This document shows positions 1-7,533 of a stretch of DNA of 64,000 bases, piece by piece. How positions within the stretch are numbered: the first letter of the stretch is position 1; each line of letters opens with the position of its first letter. This DNA comes from Paragemmobacter ruber (GTDB lineage: Bacteria; Pseudomonadota; Alphaproteobacteria; Rhodobacterales; Rhodobacteraceae). The notes below the pieces were generated by a model, which was not told the DNA's origin, did not search any database, and worked only from the letters and a program-made list of their open reading frames with translations. The stretch lies in NCBI RefSeq assembly GCF_009908315.1, contig NZ_JAAATW010000001.1, positions 1,054,001 to 1,118,000 of the forward strand. The letters run 5' to 3'. Both the position numbers and the translations under genes were made by a program.

Positions 1-1
1 C

Positions 2-559
2 AAGGATCAGGCTGCCGCCCATGCCCTGAAAGATACCGACCGCGCCACGTTCGAGGCGCTGATCGACCGCATCACCGAGGCGACGGTGGAATACCTCTCC
101 GCCCAGGTGAATGCCGGGGCCGAGGTGGTGAAACTCTTCGATTCATGGGCAGGCTCGCTCAAAGGCAAGGATTTCAACGACTTCGCCGTCAAACCCGCCG
201 CGCGCATCATCGCCGCGATGAAAGACCGCCACCCCGGCCTGCCCATCATCGCCTTCCCGCGCGAAGCGGGCGATGGCTATATCGGCTTCGCCGCCAAGAC
301 CGGGGCCGATTGCGTGGCGATCGACAATTCGGTGACGCCGGAATGGGCGGCCGAACATGTCCAGCCGGGCGGCTGCGTGCAGGGCAACCTTGCGCCCGAA
401 CACATGGTCACGGGGGGCGAGGCGCTGGTGGCGGAGACCCGCCGCGTGGTCAACGCCTTCCGCAAGGGGCCGCATATCTTCAACCTCGGCCACGGCATTA
501 CACCGGATGCCGAACCGGCCCATGTGCAACTGATGATCGACACGGTCCGCGGGGCCTGA
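2..559 (+). CDS. hemE: Uroporphyrinogen decarboxylase, 3' part
   Basis: C-terminal part of uroporphyrinogen III decarboxylase, the cytoplasmic enzyme that removes four acetate carboxyls to give coproporphyrinogen III. The frame is open from the left edge, so the 5' half of the gene lies outside the window. About 185 residues are visible. They include the family segments [14 protein letters not shown], the GADCVAIDN strand, VQGNLAPEH and the C-terminal [13 protein letters not shown] motif. The gene is followed after 3 bases by an EamA exporter gene. It belongs to the same haem pathway as hemF and hemN further along. Identification is firm; only the missing start limits it. Confidence 0.95.
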   Translation, partial: KDQAAAHALKDTDRATFEALIDRITEATVEYLSAQVNAGAEVVKLFDSWAGSLKGKDFNDFAVKPAARIIAAMKDRHPGLPIIAFPREAGDGYIGFAAKTGADCVAIDNSVTPEWAAEHVQPGGCVQGNLAPEHMVTGGEALVAETRRVVNAFRKGPHIFNLGHGITPDAEPAHVQLMIDTVRGA

Positions 560-562
560 TCC

Positions 563-1462
563 ATGACGCTGCCGCTCTGGGTCTGGGCCGCGCTGATGGG
601 CGCCATCGCCCAGACCGGGCGCAATGCCACGCAGGCGGGGCTGACGGCGGCGCTCGGCACCGCCGGGGCCACGCAGGTGCGCTTTCTCTTCGGCCTGCCC
701 TTTGCGGTTCTTTTCCTCGTGATTCAAACCACTTGGACCGGATCACCCATCCCCATCCCCGGCCCGGCCACGCTGGGCTGGACGGCGCTCGGCGCCTGGG
801 GCCAGATCGCGGGCACCGCCCTCATGCTTCTCTTGATGAAGGATCAATCCTTCGGGGTCGCAACGGCATGGCTGAAGACAGAACCCGTCCTCGTGGCGCT
901 TCTTGGGATCTTGCTGCTGGGCGACCACCTCACCCCCGGCATCCTCGCCGCCATCGCCATCGCGACGCTGGGCGTCCTGATCCTGTCGATCAGGCCCGGC
1001 CCGCTACGCAACCTGTTCCAGACCCGCGCCGCAGCCCTTGGCCTGCTCTCGGGCATGGGCTACGGACTGGCCGCGATCGGCTTTCGCGGTGGCATTACCG
1101 CCCTGCCGGATGGCAGCTTTCTCACCCGCGCGCTGACCACGCTTGGCCTCGCGCTCGCGATCCAGACCGCCACGCTGCTGATCTGGCTGGCGCTCTTCAA
1201 CCGCGCCGCGCTGGTGGGGTCCTTCCGCGTCTGGCGCAGCTCGCTCGCCGCAGGCTTCCTCGGCGCCTTCGCCTCCGCCTGCTGGTTCACGGGGTTTTCC
1301 CTGACCTCTGCCGCGAATGTCCGCACGCTGGCCCTGATCGAGGTGCCGATGGCCCAGCTTGTCGCCCGCCTGCATTTCAAACAGACCACCACCCCGAGAC
1401 AATACCTCGGGATGGCGGTCATCCTTGCCGGGGTCGCCGCGCTGCTGATCCAGCAGGGCTAG
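563..1462 (+). CDS. EamA/DMT-family transporter
   Basis: Inner-membrane protein of 299 residues in the drug/metabolite transporter superfamily. The hydrophobic segments can be read as ten helices in two EamA repeats: the first repeat runs to about residue 145 (ending LSIRPGPL) and the second starts near residue 155 (AAALGLLSGMGYGLAAIGF). Such proteins export metabolites, and the substrate cannot be read from sequence. It begins 3 bases after hemE and is probably co-transcribed with it. It faces the next gene tail to tail. Confidence 0.85.
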   Translation: MTLPLWVWAALMGAIAQTGRNATQAGLTAALGTAGATQVRFLFGLPFAVLFLVIQTTWTGSPIPIPGPATLGWTALGAWGQIAGTALMLLLMKDQSFGVATAWLKTEPVLVALLGILLLGDHLTPGILAAIAIATLGVLILSIRPGPLRNLFQTRAAALGLLSGMGYGLAAIGFRGGITALPDGSFLTRALTTLGLALAIQTATLLIWLALFNRAALVGSFRVWRSSLAAGFLGAFASACWFTGFSLTSAANVRTLALIEVPMAQLVARLHFKQTTTPRQYLGMAVILAGVAALLIQQG

Positions 1463-1465
1463 GCG

Positions 1466-2170
1466 TCAAAGCCCCGGGATCAGGCTCAGCAGGCCACGCC
1501 GCCCGAAGGTGGCCTCCTCGCCCCCCATCTCGATCGACAGGCCGACGCCCACAAAGGCCTCACTCCCCGTCAGACCAAAGGCATCTGCCCGCACCGATCC
1601 CACTTCCGCAAAGACCGAAGACCCCTGCCCCAGCGCGTAGATCCCCTTCACGCCCAGACGCGTAACATCGACCGCCCCGTCGAAATCCGCATTGTCCAGC
1701 TTTACCCCAAGCCCGAACTGCTCTGACAGCGCGAACTTGCCCTCGACCCCGATCACGGTGCCCGTCACGCCGGCCTCTTTCCCGCGTGCCAGATAGACCT
1801 CCACCCCGCCCGTGCCGAAGCTCTGCCCGTATTCAACCCCGTAGAAGTTGACGCTCGACCCATCCACATCGTCCACGCCCAGAAAAGCCCCCGCCGATCC
1901 CTGCGGGTTCACATCATAGATCCCATGCAGAACAAGGTTGGTGCCTTCCGCATTGCTTGCCCCGAACCCGAACAGCCCAAGGTCCAGCTGAACAGACGCC
2001 CGATCCGACAGGCCAAACTCGAACGCGCCCTCGCCCGAGATACGATTGACCGACATTTCATCCCAGAACGCAGAATAGCCAAGGGTGATGTCCCCCTTGA
2101 ACTCCTGCGCCGACGCCACGCTGCAAAAAAGGGTCGCCGCGAATGCGGCGGTGATGATGTGCTTTTTCAT
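1466..2170 (-). CDS. Secreted outer-membrane beta-barrel-like protein
   Basis: A 234-residue protein with a clear Sec signal peptide (MKKHIITAAFAATLFCSVASA, cleaved before QEF). After it come alternating strands such as GDITLGYSAF, ASVQLDLGLFGFG, VNFYGVEYGQSF and LGVKGIYALGQGSSVFAEVG. The repeating amphipathic strand/turn pattern and absence of helices suggest a small outer-membrane barrel like those common in Rhodobacterales. The C-terminus does not end in the classical aromatic residue, so barrel insertion is an inference. No enzyme motif was seen. It is convergent with the EamA gene, and 147 bases separate its start from the next minus-strand gene. Confidence 0.55.
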   Translation of the reverse strand: MKKHIITAAFAATLFCSVASAQEFKGDITLGYSAFWDEMSVNRISGEGAFEFGLSDRASVQLDLGLFGFGASNAEGTNLVLHGIYDVNPQGSAGAFLGVDDVDGSSVNFYGVEYGQSFGTGGVEVYLARGKEAGVTGTVIGVEGKFALSEQFGLGVKLDNADFDGAVDVTRLGVKGIYALGQGSSVFAEVGSVRADAFGLTGSEAFVGVGLSIEMGGEEATFGRRGLLSLIPGL

Positions 2171-2317
2171 GATGCCCTATGCCTCAGGATTTTTGTTATT
2201 GCTAAAGGGTATCAAAATGATCGCCAGCCTGCCAAGTCGCTGATCCGGCACGGCACGGAATCGGATGCCTGTCGTTGCATCGCAGTCACAAACAAGCATA
2301 TGTAAACAAATGTAAAT

Positions 2318-2671
2318 TCAAGCGGCCGTCGGCCCTAGAACCTGCCTCAGGACAGCCAGCGCTGCGTGGCCGTCGGCATCGCCCGCATCCACAAAGACTG
2401 CGACCTCACCCACCATCCCCAGTTTCGCCATCATGGCGGGCCGGATCGCCACGACAAAGCCCGCCTCGGTGAAAGTCACCGCCTCCACCGCATCCTTCGC
2501 GGCGAAAATCTCGTCGCTCACCTCCAGATACAGCCCCTTCCGGTCGCCCGGACGCCCTTCGAAGACGACATAGCCATCCTCCGGATCCTCGCTCGCGGCA
2601 AAGCCCACGGCAAGGCTGTCGCCCTCCACGTCCGTCCAGAAAGCCCGCGCCCTGATCTCGATATCCGCCAT
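2318..2671 (-). CDS. Imm10-like small cytoplasmic protein
   Basis: A 117-residue acidic protein with no signal peptide or membrane segment. The layout FWTDVEGDSLAVGFAASED near residue 11, GLYLEVSDEIFAAKDAVE in the middle and a hydrophobic FVVAIRPAMMAKLG strand before the C-terminus resembles the Imm10 (immunity protein 10) family. In that family an N-terminal LxVGFA strand is followed by a binding loop and a terminal beta/alpha unit. This comparison is from memory of the family and is not certain. No polymorphic toxin gene is adjacent. Its neighbours are the outer-membrane-like gene and hemF, so it may serve another role here. Confidence 0.4.
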   Translation of the reverse strand: MADIEIRARAFWTDVEGDSLAVGFAASEDPEDGYVVFEGRPGDRKGLYLEVSDEIFAAKDAVEAVTFTEAGFVVAIRPAMMAKLGMVGEVAVFVDAGDADGHAALAVLRQVLGPTAA

Positions 2672-2719
2672 CGCCCGCCCCTTCGTCCCGCTGCGGCGCC
2701 TCTTACAGGGCGGACAGGA

Positions 2720-3595
2720 TCAAGTCCACTTGGCGATCGGCGGCAGGCTCATCAGCACGGCATTGGCGTCATGCCCCGTCTCCAGCCCGAACTTGGTGCC
2801 GCGGTCATAGACAAGGTTGTATTCCGCATAAAGCCCGCGATGCACCAGTTGCGCCTCGCGGTCGGCCTCGGTCCAGGGCGTGTTCACCCGCTGCTCCGTC
2901 ACCGGCACGAAAGCGGGCAGGAAATGCCGCCCCACCTCTTGCGTGAAGGCGAAATCCGCCTCCCAACTGTCGCCCGCCGCGCCGCCGCTGTTCAGGTCAT
3001 CATAGAAGATGCCGCCCACACCCCGCGCCCGCCCGCGATGCGGCACGAAGAAATACTCATCCGCCCAAGCCTTGAACCGCGGATAATAAGCTGCGTCATG
3101 CAGATCGCAGGCCGCCCGCATCTGGCCGTGGAAATGCGCCGTATCCTCCGCGTATTCGATCGCCGGGTTCAGGTCCGACCCGCCGCCGAACCACCAGGCA
3201 TGCGGTGTCCAGAACATCCGCGTGTTCATGTGCACCGCAGGCGCATGGGGGTTCACCATATGCGCCACCAGCGAAATCCCGCTCGCCCAGAAGCGCGGGT
3301 CCCGGTCCATGCCCGGCACGCCCCGCGCCGCCATCGCCTTCTGCGCCCGCTCGCCCAGCGTGCCATGCACCTCGGACACATTCACCCCAACCTTCTCGAA
3401 GACGCGCCCTCCGCGCATCACGCTCATCAGCCCGCCGCCGCCATCGGCGCGGGTGGTGGGCGTCACCTTGAACCGGCCCGGCGTCCCCGTCCCAAAGCGA
3501 TCCTCCAGCCCCTCGAAGGCCGCCACGATCTGGTCGCGCAAGTCGCGGAACCACGCGGCAGCACGGGCTTTGCGGGCATCGTACAGGTCAGTCAT
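2720..3595 (-). CDS. hemF: Aerobic coproporphyrinogen III oxidase
   Basis: Oxygen-dependent coproporphyrinogen III oxidase of 291 residues, a cytoplasmic homodimeric enzyme that decarboxylates two propionates to form protoporphyrinogen IX. Diagnostic segments are HMNTRMFWTPHAWWFGGG (substrate region), GVGGIFYDDLNSGG and the terminal block EYNLVYDRGTKFGLETG...SLPPIAKW. The ATG is preceded by a GGAGA sequence about 7 bases upstream. The oxygen-independent counterpart hemN lies at 19.6 kb under an FNR box, so the window holds both the aerobic and anaerobic versions of this step. Divergent from a small lipoprotein gene. Confidence 0.96.
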   Translation of the reverse strand: MTDLYDARKARAAAWFRDLRDQIVAAFEGLEDRFGTGTPGRFKVTPTTRADGGGGLMSVMRGGRVFEKVGVNVSEVHGTLGERAQKAMAARGVPGMDRDPRFWASGISLVAHMVNPHAPAVHMNTRMFWTPHAWWFGGGSDLNPAIEYAEDTAHFHGQMRAACDLHDAAYYPRFKAWADEYFFVPHRGRARGVGGIFYDDLNSGGAAGDSWEADFAFTQEVGRHFLPAFVPVTEQRVNTPWTEADREAQLVHRGLYAEYNLVYDRGTKFGLETGHDANAVLMSLPPIAKWT

Positions 3596-3712
3596 CGCTG
3601 TCTCTCCAGGTTTACACCGGCATGCCTAGCATTTGGGAAGGCCGCTCAACAACACGGCATTTGCAGCGGAAGGCAAAGGTCGTAAACTGCGCCCGATCAA
3701 AGGATACCGCCC

Positions 3713-4108
3713 ATGCGCCGCCTCGTCATTCCCGCCCTCCTGCTGCTCACTGCCTGCGGCACGCCGCAGGAACAGTGCATCAACCGCAACACCCGCGACC
3801 TGCGGACGATGCAGGGTCTGGTCGACGAAACGCAGGCCAACCTCGCCCGTGGCTACGCGATCGAGGAATACACCGTCTATGTCCCGGTCTGGCAGATCTG
3901 CGATTACGCCCCCTCAGGCGATCCGGCCAATCCCACGCCCGTGGCGCGCTACTGCTTTGAAGATGAACCGCAAACCCGCACCCGGCCCAAGGCCATCGAC
4001 CTGAACGCCGAACGGGCCAAGCTCGAAAGCCTGCTGCAGCGGCGCGACGAACTGGCGCGCGCGGCCGAACCCGTCATCGCCCAGTGCAAGGCGCAATACC
4101 CGGAATAA
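3713..4108 (+). CDS. Small putative lipoprotein
   Basis: A 131-residue protein beginning MRRLVIPALLLLTACGTPQ. This is a short type II signal peptide with a clean lipobox (LLTAC), so Cys16 is probably lipidated and the protein anchored facing the periplasm. The mature part has further cysteines (QEQCINRN, WQICDYAP, ARYCFED, IAQCKAQ) that could form disulfides, and an ERAKLESLLQRRDELARA helix near the end. An AAGGA sits 8 bases before the ATG. No family is recognised. It lies divergently from hemF, so the two may share a promoter region of about 117 bases. Confidence 0.7.
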   Translation: MRRLVIPALLLLTACGTPQEQCINRNTRDLRTMQGLVDETQANLARGYAIEEYTVYVPVWQICDYAPSGDPANPTPVARYCFEDEPQTRTRPKAIDLNAERAKLESLLQRRDELARAAEPVIAQCKAQYPE

Positions 4109-4121
4109 CGCAGGCCTGCGT
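4108..4121. terminator. Short palindrome between convergent genes
   Basis: ACGCAGGCCTGCGT is a perfect 14-base palindrome that starts in the lipoprotein stop codon and ends at the SDR stop codon. It sits exactly between two convergent genes, so a shared terminator is plausible, but there is no U-tract on either side. Confidence 0.35.
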
Positions 4122-4927
4122 CAGAAACTCGGGGCGGCGACCACATCCAGAAGGCCCCGCCCGCCATCCAGCGTCAGTACCTGCCCGGTCATGAACCCCG
4201 ACGCGTCCGAGGCGAGGAAATGCACCGCCTCCGCCACCTCGTCGGCGCTGGCGATCCGGCCCAGCGGCGTGCCGCGCTCGATCCGGTCCCGCCAGTCCGA
4301 ATTCTCGCGCAGCGCGCCCTGCAACGACGCGCTCATCACCGAACCGAAGGATACGGCGTTCACCCGGATGCCGCGTGGCGCCAAGGCCACCGCCAACGAC
4401 CGCGTCATCTGCTCCACCGCCGCCGAACTGATCGAATAGCCCAGAAGCTGCGGCTGCGTCCGCACCGCCGCCAGCGAGGACAGGTTCACGATCGACCCGA
4501 TCATCCCTTCGGCCTCTGCTTTCTCGGCCTTTTGGATCATCCGCTTGGCGGTCATCTGGCACAGGCGCAGGCTGGTCAGCAGGTTCTGCTCCAGCAATTC
4601 CTCCACCAGATCGCGTTCTGGGTCCAGCGCATCGGACACGCCGCATTGGCGGCTTGCGTTCACCAGAATGTCGATCCGTTCAAAGGCATCAACCGTGGCC
4701 GACAGAAGGTTCGCCATGGTCAGCTTCTGCCGCAGATCGCCCGCAAACATCCGCACCGGCCCTTCGGACCGGGCCTCTTCGCCCACCTCGTCCTCCAGCC
4801 GCGCCTCATCCATGTCGGCGAACATGACATTCGCCCCCTTGTCGACGAAATGCCGCGCGATCGCCAGCCCGATCCCGTTGGCCGCCCCGGTGATGATGGC
4901 CGTTTTGCCGGAAATGGAAAAACTCAT
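4121..4927 (-). CDS. SDR-fold protein with altered catalytic motif
   Basis: Short-chain dehydrogenase/reductase fold of 268 residues. The NAD(P) motif TGAANGIG lies near residue 14 and FADMDE near residue 38. The catalytic serine is present (NLSSLAAV). In the active-site Y-x3-K motif, the sequence reads YSISS, so the essential lysine is replaced by serine, and the usual NNAG motif reads NASR. It may therefore bind nucleotide without normal dehydrogenase chemistry, or use another residue. The C-terminus (GFMTGQVLTLDGGRG) is standard. It is downstream of the RsmC-like gene, 12 bases away on the same strand. Substrate unknown. Confidence 0.8.
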   Translation of the reverse strand: MSFSISGKTAIITGAANGIGLAIARHFVDKGANVMFADMDEARLEDEVGEEARSEGPVRMFAGDLRQKLTMANLLSATVDAFERIDILVNASRQCGVSDALDPERDLVEELLEQNLLTSLRLCQMTAKRMIQKAEKAEAEGMIGSIVNLSSLAAVRTQPQLLGYSISSAAVEQMTRSLAVALAPRGIRVNAVSFGSVMSASLQGALRENSDWRDRIERGTPLGRIASADEVAEAVHFLASDASGFMTGQVLTLDGGRGLLDVVAAPSF

Positions 4928-4939
4928 GGATCGTCCTGT

Positions 4940-5926
4940 CTAGCGCACCCGGATCGGATGCGACGCCCGTATAACCCGAAACCCCGTATCCCCGCCAATA
5001 TCCTGCACCTCGCGGAACAGGGTCGTCAGCACCCGATCATAGGGCAGGTGGCGGTTCGCGACCAGCCACAGCACGCCCTGCGGCTGCAGCATCCGCGCCG
5101 CCGCGCCGATGAAGGCGATGCCAAGCGCCGGGTCGGCGTCGCGTCCCTGATGGAAGGGCGGGTTCATCACCACATGATCCATCGCGCGGGGCAGCTTCAC
5201 CGTGGTCGCATCGGCCCAGTGGAACGCGGCCCGTGCATTGGTCACGTTCACCCGCGCGCAATCCAGCGCATCGGCCTCGGCCTCCACCAGATGACATTCC
5301 TTCACGCCCGCCCGGCCCAGCACCGCCCGCGCCAGATAGCCCCACCCGGCCCCCAGATCGGCCACACGCCCCTTCATCTCTTCCGGCAACGCGGCGGCCA
5401 GCAGGGCCGATCCCCGGTCCACCCCATCGGCCGAAAAGACCCCCGCCACGGTGCGGAACCCCTCCACCTCGGCCGGTGCGGGCCGCCAATCCTCAAGCCC
5501 CGGCCCGGCGGGAAAGACCGCCAGCTTGCCATGCGCCTTCGACAGCGCCTCCGACACCGCGGCCCGACCGCGCAACTCCTTCAGCATGGCATCCACACCG
5601 TCGGTCTTCTGCCCGTCCACCACCACAGGCCCGCCCGGCACCACCAGCGCCGCCGCCATGGCCACCAGCGCCCGCCCCTGCGCCCGCGCGCGCGGCAGAC
5701 AGACCACCGCCGCCGCATAGGGCCCCGCCCCCTCGCGCAGCACCGTCACACCGCGCGCGGCGAACCAGTCGAAATCCGGGCGAAAGCCGGTGATCACCTC
5801 TACCCGGTCTTTCGGCAGTTCCCCCAGATCATCCCCGATCCGGGGCCGGATCAGCGCCACCCGGCCCTCGGGCGGCACCACGAAAAGCCCTGCCTCCAGC
5901 GCCTGTGTCAGTCGGGCAGATCGCAT
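4940..5926 (-). CDS. RsmC-like class I SAM methyltransferase
   Basis: A 328-residue protein with a weakly conserved N-terminal half and a C-terminal Rossmann methyltransferase domain. The SAM-binding motif VADLGAGWG is near residue 193, the acidic strand VEAEADAL follows, and the catalytic NPPF motif (VMNPPFHQG) is near residue 258. Two-domain proteins with NPPF modify exocyclic amines of guanine in rRNA, and 16S rRNA m2G1207 methyltransferase RsmC is the nearest model. Whether it targets G1207 or another base (RlmG type) cannot be decided. An AAGGGGAT precedes the ATG. The SDR gene follows in the same direction. Confidence 0.8.
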   Translation of the reverse strand: MRSARLTQALEAGLFVVPPEGRVALIRPRIGDDLGELPKDRVEVITGFRPDFDWFAARGVTVLREGAGPYAAAVVCLPRARAQGRALVAMAAALVVPGGPVVVDGQKTDGVDAMLKELRGRAAVSEALSKAHGKLAVFPAGPGLEDWRPAPAEVEGFRTVAGVFSADGVDRGSALLAAALPEEMKGRVADLGAGWGYLARAVLGRAGVKECHLVEAEADALDCARVNVTNARAAFHWADATTVKLPRAMDHVVMNPPFHQGRDADPALGIAFIGAAARMLQPQGVLWLVANRHLPYDRVLTTLFREVQDIGGDTGFRVIRASHPIRVR

Positions 5927-5983
5927 CGCTTATCCCCTTGCAAATCGCCGCGCACCATAGGCAGCGCCCCGCCGGAACCCAAG

Positions 5984-6006
5984 GCGAAATCTGACGCAGA
6001 TTTCGC
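5984..6006. repeat. Palindrome with TGACGCA core
   Basis: GCGAAATCTG-acg-CAGATTTCGC, a perfect 10-3-10 inverted repeat in the clpS/rsmC intergenic space. It shares its central TGACGCA (TGCGTCA on the other strand) with the palindromes at 6057 and 9352, although the arms differ. Confidence 0.8.
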
Positions 6007-6032
6007 AGCGTTTACCGTCACAGGAAACGAAA

Positions 6033-6052
6033 AACCGCCCCTCGGGGCGGTT
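6033..6052 (-). terminator. Rho-independent terminator of clpS
   Basis: AACCGCCCC-tc-GGGGCGGTT is a perfect 9-bp stem with a 2-base loop. Reading the minus strand, it is followed by TTTTCGTTTCC, so it fits an intrinsic terminator about 70 bases beyond the clpS stop codon. Confidence 0.75.
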
Positions 6053-6056
6053 CAAT

Positions 6057-6103
6057 GCGGAACTTGCGTCAAATTCCGCCGCGATTTCTGCGTGCAGATA
6101 TCG
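6057..6103. repeat. Two adjacent TGCGT-centred inverted repeats
   Basis: The first unit, GCGGAACTTG-cgt-CAAATTCCGC, has one mismatch. Immediately next to it is GCGATTTCTG-cgtg-CAGATATCGC, also imperfect. They belong to the same sequence family as the elements at 5984 and 9352: the first differs from the 9352 copy by a single base. Confidence 0.7.
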
Positions 6104-6122
6104 CCCTGCCGGGCGGGACGGA

Positions 6123-6464
6123 TCACTCCTTCTCCATTGTGCATTGCAGCGGGTGCTGGTGGCGGCGCGCGAAATCCATCACCTGCGCCACCTTCGTCTC
6201 GGCCACCTCGAACGAAAAGACCCCCACCACCGCCAGCCCCTTCTTGTGAACCGTCAGCATGATGTCAAAGGCCTGCGCATGGCTCAGCCCAAAGAACCGC
6301 TCCAGCACATGGACCACAAACTCCATCGGCGTATAGTCGTCGTTCAGCAGCATCACCTTGTAAAGCGGCGGGCGCTGCGTCTTGGACTTCGTCTTCGTCA
6401 GAAGCCCGGAATCGCTCCCCGGACCCTCGGGGGTTCCAGACAGGGTGATCGGGCGCGAAGTCAC
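6123..6464 (-). CDS. clpS: ATP-dependent Clp protease adaptor ClpS
   Basis: Adaptor that delivers N-end-rule substrates to ClpA in the cytoplasm. The core [18 protein letters not shown], the HVLERFF helix, and [14 protein letters not shown] followed by the terminal helix match ClpS. I place the start at a GTG with a GGAGA 9 bases upstream, giving 113 residues, the normal length. The frame stays open 25 codons further, but that extension (arginine- and cysteine-rich) is unlike ClpS. The N-terminal tail before the core is acidic/flexible as usual. A terminator follows at 6033-6052. Confidence 0.93.
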   Translation of the reverse strand: MTSRPITLSGTPEGPGSDSGLLTKTKSKTQRPPLYKVMLLNDDYTPMEFVVHVLERFFGLSHAQAFDIMLTVHKKGLAVVGVFSFEVAETKVAQVMDFARRHQHPLQCTMEKE

Positions 6465-6644
6465 GGGACGGTCTCTCCGATGGGGGCAGGGGATTCGGGC
6501 ATGTTGCCTGACGCAAGAATATAATCCTTTCGCGCGCAACGAAAAGGGGCCTGCCGCCCGCCCGCGCCCAAAGCTTGCGCCCGGCCGCGTCCCACGGCAT
6601 CACGGTGCCGCGATCCCGTGCAGCGCAACCCAGAAAGCAACGTC

Positions 6645-7352
6645 ATGCCCGCCAGCCCCCGCATCACCACCATCGGTTTCGATGCCGACGATACGCTCTG
6701 GCAGAACGAATCCTTCTTCCGCCTGACGCAGGACCGCTTCACCGCCCTGCTGGCCGATTACGCCGATCCTGACCATCTGCATGACCGCCTGCTCGCCGCC
6801 GAACGCCGCAATCTTGGCCATTACGGGTTTGGCGTGAAGGGCTTCACCCTGTCGATGATCGAAACCGCGATCGAGGTGACCGAAGGCCGCGTCCCCGCCG
6901 CCGTCATCGCCGATCTGATCGCCGCCGGGCGCGAGATGCTGGAACATCCGATCGAGCTTCTGCCCCATGCCCGCGCGACCGTGCAGACGCTGGCCGAAAC
7001 CCACCGTGTCCTGCTCATCACCAAGGGCGATCTTCTGGATCAAGAACGCAAGCTCGCCCAATCCGGCCTCGGCGATCTGTTCCACGGGGTGGAAATCGTG
7101 TCGAACAAGACCGCCCCGGTCTATGCCACAGTCTTCTCCCGCCACGGCGACGGCCCCGACCGCGCGCTCATGGTGGGCAACTCGCTCAAATCCGATGTCA
7201 TCCCCGTGATCGAAGCCGGCGGCTTCGGCGTCTATGTGCCGCATGGGCTGACATGGGCGCTGGAACAGGCCGATCCGCCACAGGATCACCCGCGTTTCGC
7301 CGCCCTCGATCATCTGGGCCTTCTCCCCGATCTGGTAGCCCGGCTGTCCTGA
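6645..7352 (+). CDS. HAD-superfamily hydrolase
   Basis: Cytoplasmic HAD phosphatase of about 235 residues. Motif I is GFDADDTLW (nucleophile and acid Asp), and motif II/III lies around LLITKGDLLDQERKL, with the lysine/threonine step seen as ITKGD. Motif IV is MVGNSLKSDVIP, in which the usual acidic pair is reduced to one Asp. A GTG 27 bases upstream would add nine residues, but neither start has a strong ribosome site. The ATG giving MPASPRITT is preferred because homology begins right after it. Substrate unknown. It is divergent from clpS. Confidence 0.8.
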   Translation: MPASPRITTIGFDADDTLWQNESFFRLTQDRFTALLADYADPDHLHDRLLAAERRNLGHYGFGVKGFTLSMIETAIEVTEGRVPAAVIADLIAAGREMLEHPIELLPHARATVQTLAETHRVLLITKGDLLDQERKLAQSGLGDLFHGVEIVSNKTAPVYATVFSRHGDGPDRALMVGNSLKSDVIPVIEAGGFGVYVPHGLTWALEQADPPQDHPRFAALDHLGLLPDLVARLS

Positions 7353-7533
7353 CCCACAAATCCTAGCGCCCCGCCCCGTCTCGCGGGCGGCTTTGCCACA
7401 GTGCAGCTTTCCGGTGAAAGTCATTGAAAAACGGGGGTTTTCCGGGCCACCCCCCTGTGCTAGTCTGCGACCAAGGCAGACAAGTCCCACCAAAAACCGG
7501 GGCACCCTGAGGCAGGAACAAGGAACCAGCGAC

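Noticed and set aside
4220-6262. A 680-codon plus-strand open frame across the SDR, the methyltransferase and clpS
   Set aside because: It spans three real genes antisense, and its translation is arginine/histidine/proline-rich without motifs.
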